From: an uncultured Opitutia bacterium | Lineage (GTDB): Bacteria > Verrucomicrobiota > Verrucomicrobiia > Opitutales > Coraliomargaritaceae | Assembly: GCA_937136395.1 (NCBI GenBank) | Contig: CAKZOI010000021.1 | Span: 186,001 to 250,000, forward strand | Direction: 5' to 3' | DNA length: 64,000 nucleotides | Shown: positions 18,829-27,553 of the stretch, in pieces | How positions within the stretch are numbered: position 1 is the first letter of the stretch | Layout: the number at the start of each line of letters is the position of its first letter | The notes under the pieces: model-generated | Seen by the model: only the letters and a program-made list of their open reading frames with translations | Told to the model about the DNA's origin: nothing | Databases searched by the model: none | Position numbers and translations under genes: made by a program

Positions 18829-19434
18829 ATGAATCCGAACTCAAAAAAACGACAGGTTGATTTTCAAGTCATCGCTCAATGGGTGAATGAGGGCGACCGC
18901 GTGCTCGATTTGGGCTGTGGCAGGGGAGTCTTGTTGGAATACCTTATACAGAAAAAGGCGATCTACGGAGTCGGCGTGGATATCGATTTTGATAAAATCC
19001 TTAGCTGCGTGAAGCGGCGTGTGCCTGCGTATCATGGTGATGTCGGTAAATTACTTGCGCAGTTTGAAGATAACAGTTTCGACCGCGTGATTTTTAGTCG
19101 ATCGGTGGAGTTGCTTGACGACCCCGACACGATTTTGACCGATGCGCTACGCGTTGGCAAACGGGTGACGGTCGGTTTTGTAAATCATGGTTATTGGAAA
19201 AACCGTTTTAGCTTTTTGCAAACGGGAAGTCGCGGAATTAACGAGGTCTACCCGAAGCCTTGGTATGAGACACTCCGTGCAAACCATTTCAGCGCCCTTG
19301 AATTTGAAAGCTACTGCAGTGCACGAAACTTCAAAATAGAAGATAAGGTGTATTTGCGTGGTGATTGGCGTAATGAATGCAAGGTTCTGCCCAATTTACT
19401 GGCAGGTTATGCGATCTACGACCTAGCGAAGTAG
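18829..19434 (+). CDS. metW: Methionine biosynthesis protein MetW
   Basis: A 201-aa Rossmann-fold methyltransferase-like protein with the SAM-binding motif 'VLDLGCGRGVLLEYL', then 'GVDIDFDKILSCVKRRVPAYHGD' and 'FDRVIFSRSVELLDDP', as in MetW. MetW proteins associate with MetX in many bacteria and are thought to support its activity. It is encoded 5 bp downstream of metX, which supports the assignment. The C-terminal 'CKVLPNLLAGYAIYDLAK' is also typical. Confidence 0.92.
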   Translation: MNPNSKKRQVDFQVIAQWVNEGDRVLDLGCGRGVLLEYLIQKKAIYGVGVDIDFDKILSCVKRRVPAYHGDVGKLLAQFEDNSFDRVIFSRSVELLDDPDTILTDALRVGKRVTVGFVNHGYWKNRFSFLQTGSRGINEVYPKPWYETLRANHFSALEFESYCSARNFKIEDKVYLRGDWRNECKVLPNLLAGYAIYDLAK

Positions 19435-19440
19435 GGCGCT

Positions 19441-20292
19441 TTAATATTGTGCAATCTCGTCCAAAACTTTTTGGCGAGAATAGTTTAAGCTCGGTAGCTG
19501 TATAGTCTTCGCTAGCTCGATGGCTTCCTGAATGCGCCCCAGTTTACCCAGAACTCGCGCTCTGTGTAGATCGACGATCTCGCGGCGTAGTTCATCATCA
19601 ATCGTTTTGCGCACTTCGTTCCAGTGTAGTAGCGCTGATTTCCAGTCGGGGCTGGCTTGATCATAATAAGCTTCCCCCAAGCGCATCTGGAAATCGAAAT
19701 TATCAGGTGTGAGCATCGCTGCTTTGTGAAATGCCTTCACCGTTTCTCGATCTAGCGCGTCGCGTGTGAAGATTTGGTCTTTTAGAAATTCATCTCTGAA
19801 TTCATATAGTAATTGCCCTAAAGAAAAATGATACAGCGCTGTCTCTGGTTCGAGTTCAACGGCCTGAAGGTAGAAGGTTAGAGCTGCTTTTCCTTTGCCT
19901 TGTTCGGCTAGGTGGGTGCCGATCTGTTGCTTCACCACTGCAAGTTTGGGGTCGAGCTCATCGGCTTTTAGGAAGGCTGTGAACGCCTGATTGGTTTGAT
20001 CTGTGCGGCGTAGTAATTTGCCGTAGAGTATGAGTGCATTTACATCATCTGGATGATCTGTCAGATAGGTGCGGTAGGACTGCGTGAGCTCTTCAATCCG
20101 CCGTTGCAGGTCTGAGTCGGAATAGTGGTCTGGATCTTCAGCGATCTTTTTATAGATCGACTCTTCTTTCTGCGATATTTTCAACAAGCGCTCAGTCGAT
20201 AGCGAGGATTGCGCGAGTAAGGCATTACCTAACAGCGAAAACAAAGATGCGCAGGCAATAAAATGGAGCGGAGTGCGAAAAAGAAATATCAT
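19441..20292 (-). CDS. Exported TPR-repeat protein
   Basis: A 283-aa protein with a signal peptide from the ATG at 20292 (hydrophobic 'IACASLFSLLGNALLAQ'). An in-frame start at 20319 would add nine residues before it. It has several tetratricopeptide repeats: 'VNALILYGKLLRRTDQTNQA', 'AVVKQQIGTHLAEQGKGKAA' and 'LYHFSLGQLLYEFRDEF', then 'FQMRLGEAYYDQA' and 'LGKLGRIQEAIELAKTI'. TPRs mediate protein contacts; a specific partner cannot be inferred. It converges with metW with 6 bp between them. Confidence 0.8.
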   Translation of the reverse strand: MIFLFRTPLHFIACASLFSLLGNALLAQSSLSTERLLKISQKEESIYKKIAEDPDHYSDSDLQRRIEELTQSYRTYLTDHPDDVNALILYGKLLRRTDQTNQAFTAFLKADELDPKLAVVKQQIGTHLAEQGKGKAALTFYLQAVELEPETALYHFSLGQLLYEFRDEFLKDQIFTRDALDRETVKAFHKAAMLTPDNFDFQMRLGEAYYDQASPDWKSALLHWNEVRKTIDDELRREIVDLHRARVLGKLGRIQEAIELAKTIQLPSLNYSRQKVLDEIAQY

Positions 20293-20403
20293 AGCAATAG
20301 GGCGTTTATAAATCGCCATATACTATGTATCAAACTTGAAAGGAAAGTTGCGTAAAAAAGTAATTAGTGTGAAGGCGTCGCGCACTGCTTGAGTAAGCGA
20401 ACG

Positions 20404-20440
20404 GTGTGCCCTTAGGCAGCTGCTTGCTAAAGCAGCACAC
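20404..20440. repeat. Nested inverted repeat after xylB
   Basis: An inner hairpin at 20419-20436 (arms GCTGCTT and AAGCAGC, loop GCTA) is flanked by GTGTGC (20404-20409) and GCACAC (20435-20440). It lies 19 bp beyond the xylB stop on the minus strand. No T-run follows, so a classical terminator is not supported. It could stabilise the 3' end of the xylB mRNA. Confidence 0.35.
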
Positions 20441-20458
20441 ACTTTCCAAGTGAAACGT

Positions 20459-22015
20459 TTACAAGTGAGTGCTCAATAATTCGTCTAGGCGAGCTGCGGT
20501 CGATGTGTAGGTTGCAGCCTCGACTTGTGGCTCAATTGTGCTGTCTGCCTGTGGTTGGCAGAATTGATCGCCGAGTGCGCCTAAATCGCTGCCAAATACA
20601 CTGTTCGCGGCACGCATCGCGCCCCCCAGACCAACAGATCCAGTCACAGCAAGGCGTTGCACTTTTGCCTGAAAGACATCGGCCACGACTTGCGCAATCG
20701 CATCGTTTTTCGATGCGCCACCAGTCAGATAGATTACTTCGGGCTTTAGTTGCATCCAGTCAGAGCGTAGTTTCATATTCACAAATTGACCTTCCACACA
20801 GGCGCGGATAGCGGAGTCGGCTTCCTGCCAGTTCACAAAGGTTTCGGTGCCTGCTAACAAGGGTGCTTCAAGCTCGATGCGCGGGCTGATCTCTGGACTG
20901 AAAAAAGGAAGCATCACATTGCCATTGTTGGCTGGAGCCGTTGCGCTGAATGCGCTGGTAAAGGCCTCCCAATCGTAAGCAAATTTATCTTTCACCGCTT
21001 CACGTGCCAATGAGCCATTGACGAAGCATTGCAAAGACATGGAGCCGCCAGCTGGATTGCCAAAAACATGACCACAGCCATTTGGATCGGCAACGACGCT
21101 AGGCATCGCGGCAAAAAAGGTATCCGAAGTGCCGAGTGAGATAACCACTTTACCAGGTTGGCTTGCGCCCATACCCACGAGGCTACTTGGATTGTCGCCA
21201 GTAAAAACAACGACTTCGGCACCTGGGGTAAATCCATATTTTGCAACGAAATACTCAGAGATGACGCCCACTTTGCTGGAGCCTTGGCTGACCTCTGGGA
21301 GCTTGGCTTTCAGTGCGGGTGCCGTGGCGTCGAGCAGCTCGTCATCCCATTCCCAAGTCTGAATGTTCAAGAGATTCATGCCTGCACCATCACCCGTATC
21401 GATCGGTGCATCAGCCCCGCATAAGATCGAGCATAAAAAGGAACTGACTAAATGAATGCGCTCGGTTTTTTGATAGGCAGCTTCGTCATTTTTATAGAAA
21501 CGGCGAATTTGTGGCCCCGTGAAACGCTCGACCGCAATCGAGCCTGACTTTTTGCAGACAATGCTATCACCGCCGACAGCAGAGGCAATTTCCGCGCACT
21601 CTTTGCGAGTTGAGGAATCCATCCAGATCGGGGAGGTGGCACGAGCCAGGCAGGGCTGAATTTGCTTTGAAAGTGGTTCTGTAGAATCGAGGGTATCGAC
21701 CGCATAAAACCATTGGTCGTTGAGGTAGATTGATCCGTGCTGCTGTCCTGCTCCTGAGATGGCGGCGACTTTTGATAAGTCGCAAAGCTTACCAAGATCT
21801 TCGAGCAAAAGGTCGAGCGCATCTAACCACATTAAAGGATCAGCATGAACCACGCCGTCAGCGCTACCTTCGATAAAGCCTGAAGGGGCACTGTAGTGCG
21901 GGAGGCGTTCGCCAAAATTGACTGCCGCTTCAGCGACGGCTGTGCCTGTGTCCGTGTCGATGACGATCGCGGAGCAGCTTTGAGTGGAGGAATCAATACC
22001 GAGTGAGTAGGGCAT
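20459..22015 (-). CDS. xylB: Xylulokinase
   Basis: Phosphorylates D-xylulose to xylulose-5-phosphate. FGGY-kinase landmarks: N-terminal 'SLGIDSSTQSCSAIVIDTDTG', the substrate-loop 'ISGAGQQHGSIYL', 'VVISLGTSDTFFA' (phosphate loop) and 'YLTGGASKNDAIAQVVADVF' (adenosine). At 518 aa it is slightly longer than E. coli XylB. It follows xylA by 137 bp on the same strand, with a strong hairpin between them. The neighbour supports xylulose as substrate over other sugars. Confidence 0.92.
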   Translation of the reverse strand: MPYSLGIDSSTQSCSAIVIDTDTGTAVAEAAVNFGERLPHYSAPSGFIEGSADGVVHADPLMWLDALDLLLEDLGKLCDLSKVAAISGAGQQHGSIYLNDQWFYAVDTLDSTEPLSKQIQPCLARATSPIWMDSSTRKECAEIASAVGGDSIVCKKSGSIAVERFTGPQIRRFYKNDEAAYQKTERIHLVSSFLCSILCGADAPIDTGDGAGMNLLNIQTWEWDDELLDATAPALKAKLPEVSQGSSKVGVISEYFVAKYGFTPGAEVVVFTGDNPSSLVGMGASQPGKVVISLGTSDTFFAAMPSVVADPNGCGHVFGNPAGGSMSLQCFVNGSLAREAVKDKFAYDWEAFTSAFSATAPANNGNVMLPFFSPEISPRIELEAPLLAGTETFVNWQEADSAIRACVEGQFVNMKLRSDWMQLKPEVIYLTGGASKNDAIAQVVADVFQAKVQRLAVTGSVGLGGAMRAANSVFGSDLGALGDQFCQPQADSTIEPQVEAATYTSTAARLDELLSTHL

Positions 22016-22075
22016 TATTATGGGAACGTTTAACGTCCAATTTGATAGGTTCTAAATGGGGGAGGAGGCTGCAGT

Positions 22076-22135
22076 AAAAATGCCCTAATCATGGCTGTGA
22101 GATTGCGAGAGCAAGACCAACCAAGATTAGGGCAT
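22076..22135 (-). terminator. Hairpin with T-run between xylA and xylB
   Basis: A perfect 11-bp inverted repeat (ATGCCCTAATC at 22080-22090, GATTAGGGCAT at 22125-22135) encloses a second small hairpin whose sequence TTGC-GAGA-GCAA has a GNRA-type loop. Read on the minus strand it is followed by five T (22080-22076). It lies just after the xylA stop, so it should end or reduce transcription before xylB. Confidence 0.65.
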
Positions 22136-22152
22136 AGATGGGGGGGGAGTGA

Positions 22153-23457
22153 TTAAATGAATTCGTTCAAGAGATTTTCCATCATTTCTTGACGGCCACT
22201 GCCGAGAATTGGCTCTGGATTTTCGAGGGCGTATTTCTCAAGGTCTTCGAAGCTGACTTCGCCAGCCTCGACCTTCGCGCCGATGTCCTTATCGAATGTG
22301 CTGTAGCGCGCCTGCACGAAATCGCTCATTCTGCCGTCTTGGCGGATCGCATGTGCGATCTTTAGGCCACGTGCAAAGGCATCCATGCCGCCGATGTGAG
22401 CATGCATGAGGTCAATCGGCTCGTGCGACTCGCGACGACGTTTTGCGTCGAAATTCAAACCACCAGTCGTAAAGCCACCCATTTCAAGCACAACAAGCAT
22501 CACTTGTGTGGTGAGGTAAATGTCGGTGGGGAATTGATCCGTGTCCCAGCCGATGAGCTCATCGCCACGATTTGCATCAATACTGCCGAGCATATTTGCA
22601 TTGGTGCAGACGGTAAGTTCATGCTCCATCGTGTGCCCTGCAAGTGTGGCGTGGTTTGTTTCGATGTTGAGTTTGAAGTGATCCATCAGCCCATACTCAC
22701 GAAGGAAATTCAAGCAAGCTGCTGAGTCTGAATCGTATTGGTGAGTGGAAGGCTCGCGCGGTTTTGGCTCGATGTAGAAGGGGCCGTTGAAGCCGATCTT
22801 CTTTGCGTGGTCGACGGCCATGTGCAAGAACGCGGCAAGGTGATCGAGCTCACGCTTCATGTTAGTGTTGAGTAAAGTGGCATAGCCCTCACGACCGCCC
22901 CAGAAGGTGTAGCCTAAGCCGTCGAGTTCGTTAGTGCACTCGAGTGCCTTTTTTACCTGTGCCGCTGCATACGCAAATACTTGAGCATTTGGCGACGTGG
23001 CGCCGCCTTGTGAATAGCGTGGGTGCGAGAAGAGGCACGCGGTGCCCCATAGCAGTTTAACGCCTGTCTCTTGTTGCTTGGTTTTCAGCTTGGCGACAAC
23101 TGTATCTAAAGCAGCATTTGAAGCTGCGAGGTCGTTGAGCTCGGGAGCGATGTCTCGGTCGTGCCAGCAATAAAAATCAATGCCAATTTTTTCGAGAAAT
23201 TCAAAAAAGACGTCGACACGGGCGAGAGCATTTTCAGTGGAGTTGCTACCGTCATCCCATGGCATTTGTGCGGTGCCACCACCAAAAGGGTCGGCGAGTT
23301 CGTTACGCATGACGTGCCAGTAGGGCGCTGCGAAACGGAGGTGGTCCTTCATTGTCTTGCCGTCAATGAGCTCGCTCGCGTTGTAGTGCTTGAAAGCCAG
23401 TGGGTTTTTTGAAGACGTTCCTTCAAATTCAATTTTGCCGCAGTCGAAATATTCCAT
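22153..23457 (-). CDS. xylA: Xylose isomerase
   Basis: Interconverts D-xylose and D-xylulose; a TIM-barrel metalloenzyme. Family motifs include '[11 protein letters not shown]' (catalytic His/Asp), '[17 protein letters not shown]', '[16 protein letters not shown]' (metal and substrate binding), '[20 protein letters not shown]' and '[20 protein letters not shown]'. At 434 aa it is a class II enzyme. First gene of the xylA-xylB unit, divergent from a XylR-type regulator. No xylose transporter is in the window. Confidence 0.97.
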   Translation of the reverse strand: MEYFDCGKIEFEGTSSKNPLAFKHYNASELIDGKTMKDHLRFAAPYWHVMRNELADPFGGGTAQMPWDDGSNSTENALARVDVFFEFLEKIGIDFYCWHDRDIAPELNDLAASNAALDTVVAKLKTKQQETGVKLLWGTACLFSHPRYSQGGATSPNAQVFAYAAAQVKKALECTNELDGLGYTFWGGREGYATLLNTNMKRELDHLAAFLHMAVDHAKKIGFNGPFYIEPKPREPSTHQYDSDSAACLNFLREYGLMDHFKLNIETNHATLAGHTMEHELTVCTNANMLGSIDANRGDELIGWDTDQFPTDIYLTTQVMLVVLEMGGFTTGGLNFDAKRRRESHEPIDLMHAHIGGMDAFARGLKIAHAIRQDGRMSDFVQARYSTFDKDIGAKVEAGEVSFEDLEKYALENPEPILGSGRQEMMENLLNEFI

Positions 23458-23462
23458 AGTGT

Positions 23463-23517
23463 TGTATCAGGGTTTGTAGGTAATTAACTAGTGCACTATA
23501 CGGATTATTTTGATACA
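23463..23517. promoter_or_regulatory. Spaced inverted repeat in the xylA-xylR intergenic region
   Basis: TGTATCA (23463-23469) and TGATACA (23511-23517) form 7-bp half-sites 48 bp apart, covering the region just upstream of xylA. A second pair, TACGG/CCGTA, overlaps it. The spacing is compatible with two bound regulator units or with a loop. The divergent regulator is the obvious candidate ligand, by inference only. Confidence 0.3.
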
Positions 23518-23585
23518 CGGGAACCGTAAATTGCGTATATATTCTGTTGATTTGCGTCGAAGGTGTGATATTCATTTTGCCGATT

Positions 23586-24713
23586 ATGGATCAGCAGATA
23601 GCAATCGTTATGACCGAGGTATTCTTACGCCGTTTGACGCCTGCATTGATGCCTTTTGTGCGTCGAGATTCGGATTTTCGAATCGTGAGTATTCATCGTC
23701 CGGTTAACGAGCTGAAGGACTTGCTCGAAACACTTCAGCCAAGTGGCTTGATTACTGAATGGTTACCTGAAGTGACGGATTCGCTCTTGGATTTACAAAT
23801 ACCGACGGTGATTGCTGATACTGATTTCATTTATCCAAATGCAGTCAGCATTGATGTGGACGACAAAGCGGTCGGTGCTGCGGCAGCAGAAGCTTTCAAG
23901 CAAGCGGGGTTTAGAAGCGTCGCTTGTTTGGGTAATGGCACTCCATATTCCGACCAGCGTATTGCTGGGTTTAGCGCCGAATTCCCACAAGTAATTCCTG
24001 TTCATACAGAAACGGCCTTTGAAGATGCACGCTACAGTGAGCACTTTGTGGCGCCTGGAGAGGACCTATCGAATTGGCTACGCCAGCTACCAAAGCCTGT
24101 GGGTATTTTTGCCGTGCACGACCCCCTGGGGCGCTTTCTTTGTGGCGCGTGTCAACAATTGGGCATTGCCGTGCCAGAGCAGGTGGCCGTCATCGGGGCG
24201 AATAATGATGAGCTGGTGTGTGGTCTTAGTTATCCGATGCTGTCGAGTGTCTCGATTCCGTGGGATACCATTGGTGCTTTAGTGGGTGAGTCCATGCAGG
24301 CGCTGCTCGCTAAAGGGCGGACTCTCGAAGCGCCAGTCTTGGTTCCGCCAAGTGGTGTCGTGCTGCGACATTCGGCAAATCATCTTGCGGTAGAGGATGC
24401 AGTGCTCCGTCGTGCGATGTCCTACTTGTCCGAGCATCTCGAAGATATTGTGAGTGTTGGTAAGATGTGCGATGATTTGCGTATGGCACGTCGTAGTCTG
24501 GAACGAAAGTTCAAAGAATACTATCGATGCACCCCTTGGGAAATGTTGTGTCGGATGCGTGTCGATCGCGCCAAGCAGTTGCTCGCCGATACGAATCACC
24601 CCGTTTCAATTATCGCGGAACTGTGCGGTTTTAATGATCCAGAGCGTATGGCAGTGGTTTTTAAGCGTGTGACAGGGGAGCCGCCGACACACTGGAGGAA
24701 AAAATTAAGATAA
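23586..24713 (+). CDS. XylR-type regulator: LacI-like sugar-binding domain plus AraC DNA-binding domain
   Basis: A 375-aa regulator. The N-terminal 270 residues form a periplasmic-binding-protein-like ligand domain ('TVIADTDFIYPNAVSIDVDD', then 'QLGIAVPEQVAVIGANND' and 'LSSVSIPWDTIG', as in LacI/XylR). The C-terminal 100 residues carry two helix-turn-helix units of AraC type ('VGKMCDDLRMARRSLERKFKE', then 'IIAELCGFNDPERMAVVFKRV'). This is the build of E. coli XylR, which activates xylose genes with xylose. The ATG at 23586 ('MDQQIAIVMTEVFLRR') fits family starts. Divergent from xylA by 128 bp. Confidence 0.88.
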   Translation: MDQQIAIVMTEVFLRRLTPALMPFVRRDSDFRIVSIHRPVNELKDLLETLQPSGLITEWLPEVTDSLLDLQIPTVIADTDFIYPNAVSIDVDDKAVGAAAAEAFKQAGFRSVACLGNGTPYSDQRIAGFSAEFPQVIPVHTETAFEDARYSEHFVAPGEDLSNWLRQLPKPVGIFAVHDPLGRFLCGACQQLGIAVPEQVAVIGANNDELVCGLSYPMLSSVSIPWDTIGALVGESMQALLAKGRTLEAPVLVPPSGVVLRHSANHLAVEDAVLRRAMSYLSEHLEDIVSVGKMCDDLRMARRSLERKFKEYYRCTPWEMLCRMRVDRAKQLLADTNHPVSIIAELCGFNDPERMAVVFKRVTGEPPTHWRKKLR

Positions 24714-24759
24714 GAATAGAATCGAATTTATGGCACAATTGGTAAACCTTAGGCTATCT

Positions 24760-25407
24760 ATGAAAATCGAATCCGCTACATTCATCGCCAGTGCCGTCGA
24801 CTTGGAAGCATGTCCGCCATCAAGCATGCCTGAGTTCGCCTTTGTTGGCCGATCTAATGTAGGCAAATCATCTTTAATTAATTTACTTACAAACACCAAG
24901 CAGCTTGCTAAAACATCTGGCACGCCGGGTAAAACTAAGTTGATCAATTTGTTCCGAATTAACAACAGCTGGACGTTGGTCGATCTGCCGGGGTATGGTT
25001 ACGCGAAATTATCTAAGAAGCAGCAGGGCGAGTTTAATTTACACGTCAGTGAATACTTGAACGTTCGTGAAAATTTAAAGCACATTTTCCTGCTCATTGA
25101 TTCACAACTGGAGCCACTCGACGGGGATCTCGCATTCGCAGAATGGCTACAGCAGTGCGAGCTGCCATACTCCATTATTTTCACCAAAACAGATCGTAGT
25201 TCGGATACGGCTGTGAAGAATCATGCGAGTCAGTTTCTGGAGGCGTGCGATGAGTGGGGGCTTCAGCCCACTAAAGTGTTTTATTGTTCAGCAAAAACAA
25301 AGCGCGGCCGCGCACCAATTGTGCAATGGATCGATGGGCAACTGCCGAAGAAAAAGAAGGATAAAAAATCGCCAACAATTAATGTCGGTTGGATGAAGAA
25401 GCGGTAG
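24760..25407 (+). CDS. engB: Ribosome-biogenesis GTPase EngB (YihA/YsxC)
   Basis: A 215-aa small GTPase needed for assembly of the large ribosomal subunit. All G motifs are present: G1 'GRSNVGKSSLIN', G2 'SGTPGKT', G3 'DLPGYGYA', G4 'TKTD' and G5 'SAKTKRG'. The ATG at 24760 ('MKIESATFIAS') matches family starts. An in-frame ATG at 24730 would add ten residues. Forty-six bases separate it from the upstream regulator on the same strand. Confidence 0.95.
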   Translation: MKIESATFIASAVDLEACPPSSMPEFAFVGRSNVGKSSLINLLTNTKQLAKTSGTPGKTKLINLFRINNSWTLVDLPGYGYAKLSKKQQGEFNLHVSEYLNVRENLKHIFLLIDSQLEPLDGDLAFAEWLQQCELPYSIIFTKTDRSSDTAVKNHASQFLEACDEWGLQPTKVFYCSAKTKRGRAPIVQWIDGQLPKKKKDKKSPTINVGWMKKR

Positions 25408-25454
25408 TTCAGCTTCGTCATTGTCAAGTGATGTGGGCCGTGTAGTGTTCATTC

Positions 25455-26018
25455 ATGCCGATTGATCATCACTACCACAGAGACGAGCGAGTGGTCGTTC
25501 GTTTGGCATTGATGCTTTGTGTGGTGGTCGGGGTTCTCGCAATTGTGCTCTCGCAAACGGTGGGTAATCACACTGAACCTGTATCCCCTGATGAGGTATG
25601 GTCTTATATTGAGGAGCAAGCTTCCAGGCAGGGGATCGACCCTGAATTTGTCTATGCGATCGCTTGGGCGGAAAGTAGTTTGAATGCGCGTGCACGTAGT
25701 TCTGTGGCTCGTGGTATGATGCAAATCACACGGCCTGCGTGGAGAGAGGTGAGCGATGAGTCGTATCGGCATGCTTGGGATTGGCGCACGAACGTCCGAG
25801 TCGGGATCGACTACCTAGCTTTTTGCCGTGACTACTTGAAACAGCATGGCGAATTCACCTATCCACTTCTCGCCGCGGCCTATCGTTATGGCCCGTATCA
25901 TGTGAAAAAGTCCGACTTTAAGATCAGTGAAATGGAGCCGCCTGAAAACTTGATCTATGAAAGTATATTCAACGGGCACACGAATCCAGTAGAGCCGCCA
26001 GCACTTAACAGTGACTGA
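25455..26018 (+). CDS. Membrane-anchored lytic transglycosylase (SLT domain)
   Basis: A 187-aa protein with an N-terminal membrane anchor (about residues 16-35, 'LALMLCVVVGVLAIVL') and one SLT domain. The catalytic Glu is Glu73 in 'AIAWAESSLNARARSS', followed by 'GMMQIT' and 'AAAYRYGP'. Such enzymes cleave the MurNAc-GlcNAc bond to form anhydro-MurNAc. Because it lacks other domains it is a short, type-1-like variant. Forty-seven bases downstream of engB. Confidence 0.85.
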   Translation: MPIDHHYHRDERVVVRLALMLCVVVGVLAIVLSQTVGNHTEPVSPDEVWSYIEEQASRQGIDPEFVYAIAWAESSLNARARSSVARGMMQITRPAWREVSDESYRHAWDWRTNVRVGIDYLAFCRDYLKQHGEFTYPLLAAAYRYGPYHVKKSDFKISEMEPPENLIYESIFNGHTNPVEPPALNSD

Positions 26019-26029
26019 TCGCGACTTGG

Positions 26030-26914
26030 CTAATGTATCCGCGAACCGAGCTCTTCGATGAGTTCAATTAAGAAGGTATTGTTGCCTCCTAGTGCTTTAG
26101 CAGCGTGGATCGCTCTTTCTGTATGCTGCTTGGCTTCCGCATGGGCTCCCTCGATTCCGTGCAAGGCGACATAAGTGCTCTTTTCAGCTGCATCATCGTT
26201 GCCGACCGGTTTCCCCATAACCTCAGCACTCGAAGTGGCATCGAGAATATCGTCAACGATTTGAAAAGTCATGCCCATGTGGTAGCCGACCTCCGTGATT
26301 TGCTCGATTTGTTGTTCACTTGGACCACAGAAGCGTAAGCCCATCGTCAGTGCCGCCGTTAATAAAGCGCCAGTTTTATTTTCATGAATGAAGGTGAGCA
26401 TCTCCGCATCGATAGGCTTGCCCTCATTGTCGACGTCTTCCATTTGCCCCCCGATCAAGCGCTCGCTACCGCTGGCCTCTGAGAGGTCGGCAACTAAGTC
26501 ACAAGCGAGTTCTGGGCGGTCTCGATACGCACGCGTGAGCAACTGAAAGGCAAATGTGAGTAGGGCATCGCCAGCAAGAACCGCGGTCGCTTCGTCAAAC
26601 TGTGTATGGCAAGAGGCGCGCCCCCGACGTAGATCACTGTCATCAATCGAGGGCAGGTCGTCATGGATTAATGTATACGTGTGTAGACACTCGATGGCAA
26701 CGGCCGCAGCCTCTGGTGAGGCATCTGATGGAAAGAGTTCGCTAGCTGCGAGGATCAGCACGGGACGTATCCGCTTGCCGCCAGCTTCCATCGAATAGCG
26801 CATCGCTTCGTGTAGTTTGACAGGGCGTGTCTGCGCGGAGGGGATGTATACGTCGATAGCGGATTCGACGCGCTGCTGATATTGACGTAATTTTTCTTTC
26901 AATGACTGATTCAC
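26030..26914 (-). CDS. ispA: Short-chain polyprenyl diphosphate synthase (farnesyl diphosphate synthase type)
   Basis: Condenses IPP with allylic diphosphates to make farnesyl (or geranylgeranyl) diphosphate. Both Asp-rich motifs are seen: 'DDLPSIDDSDLRRGRASCH' (first, with the IspA-type insertion) and 'FQIVDDILDATSS' (second). 'GGKRIRPVL' at the start of the helix bundle and 'EAGGKR' fit. The start is a GTG at 26914, giving 294 aa ('VNQSLKEKLRQYQ'). A longer frame to 26983 would overlap the divergent DUF4013 gene. Product chain length cannot be fixed by eye. Confidence 0.9.
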   Translation of the reverse strand: MNQSLKEKLRQYQQRVESAIDVYIPSAQTRPVKLHEAMRYSMEAGGKRIRPVLILAASELFPSDASPEAAAVAIECLHTYTLIHDDLPSIDDSDLRRGRASCHTQFDEATAVLAGDALLTFAFQLLTRAYRDRPELACDLVADLSEASGSERLIGGQMEDVDNEGKPIDAEMLTFIHENKTGALLTAALTMGLRFCGPSEQQIEQITEVGYHMGMTFQIVDDILDATSSAEVMGKPVGNDDAAEKSTYVALHGIEGAHAEAKQHTERAIHAAKALGGNNTFLIELIEELGSRIH

Positions 26915-26924
26915 TGCGATAGTT

Positions 26925-27548
26925 ATGAAGAGTAATTTTATGAAGGGAACGCCAATTTTTGAAGAAGTTTTTATGCGCCTCATCCGTCAGCCAGGTTTTT
27001 GGCTGAAGTTGTTGATTGGGGGCTTGCTCTCATTTGTGCCAATTGTGAATATTTTCGCCTTCGGTTACTTGTATCGTTTATCCAGTCAAATACGTAGAAC
27101 CGGGCAGATTTCGCTTCCAGAATGGACGGATTGGCGGGCCCTGTTTTTTGATGGTTTACGCTTCGGAGTCGTGTGGCTGAGTTACTGGTTGCTGCCCATT
27201 CTTATCATTTCATTGCTATCGGGTGCACTTGGAAGCCTGGGGCTTGTCGCCATTTCATATCTAGTGCTATCACTTACGTTTTTGATCTCTCCTGTGTTGT
27301 TCAGCTCGGCTCTGTATCGATTACAAATGCGGTCGGACTTCAAAGACCTTTTAGATGTGCCACTCATTATACGAATGACCTATATGGAATTGCCGCGATT
27401 CGTGATACCTGCGTTCGTCTTTATCGGTATTTTTGCACTTTCAGCGCCGTTATATGGGTTTGCGGTTTATTTCGGGTTCCTTATGTTGATAAGCTATACT
27501 GGACTTTGCTATCGCTCGCTTGAGCACGGGAGACCAACTAATATCTAA
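26925..27548 (+). CDS. DUF4013 membrane protein
   Basis: A 207-aa integral membrane protein with about five hydrophobic segments. The N-terminal pattern 'LIGGLLSFVPIVNIFAFGYLYRL' followed by a short basic loop and 'LPEWTDWRALFFDGLRF' is characteristic of DUF4013, known from archaea and bacteria with no defined role. It starts 10 bp from the divergent ispA start, so promoters overlap. The next two genes on this strand follow at 5 and 8 bp, so an operon is likely. Confidence 0.75.
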   Translation: MKSNFMKGTPIFEEVFMRLIRQPGFWLKLLIGGLLSFVPIVNIFAFGYLYRLSSQIRRTGQISLPEWTDWRALFFDGLRFGVVWLSYWLLPILIISLLSGALGSLGLVAISYLVLSLTFLISPVLFSSALYRLQMRSDFKDLLDVPLIIRMTYMELPRFVIPAFVFIGIFALSAPLYGFAVYFGFLMLISYTGLCYRSLEHGRPTNI

Positions 27549-27553
27549 TTATT

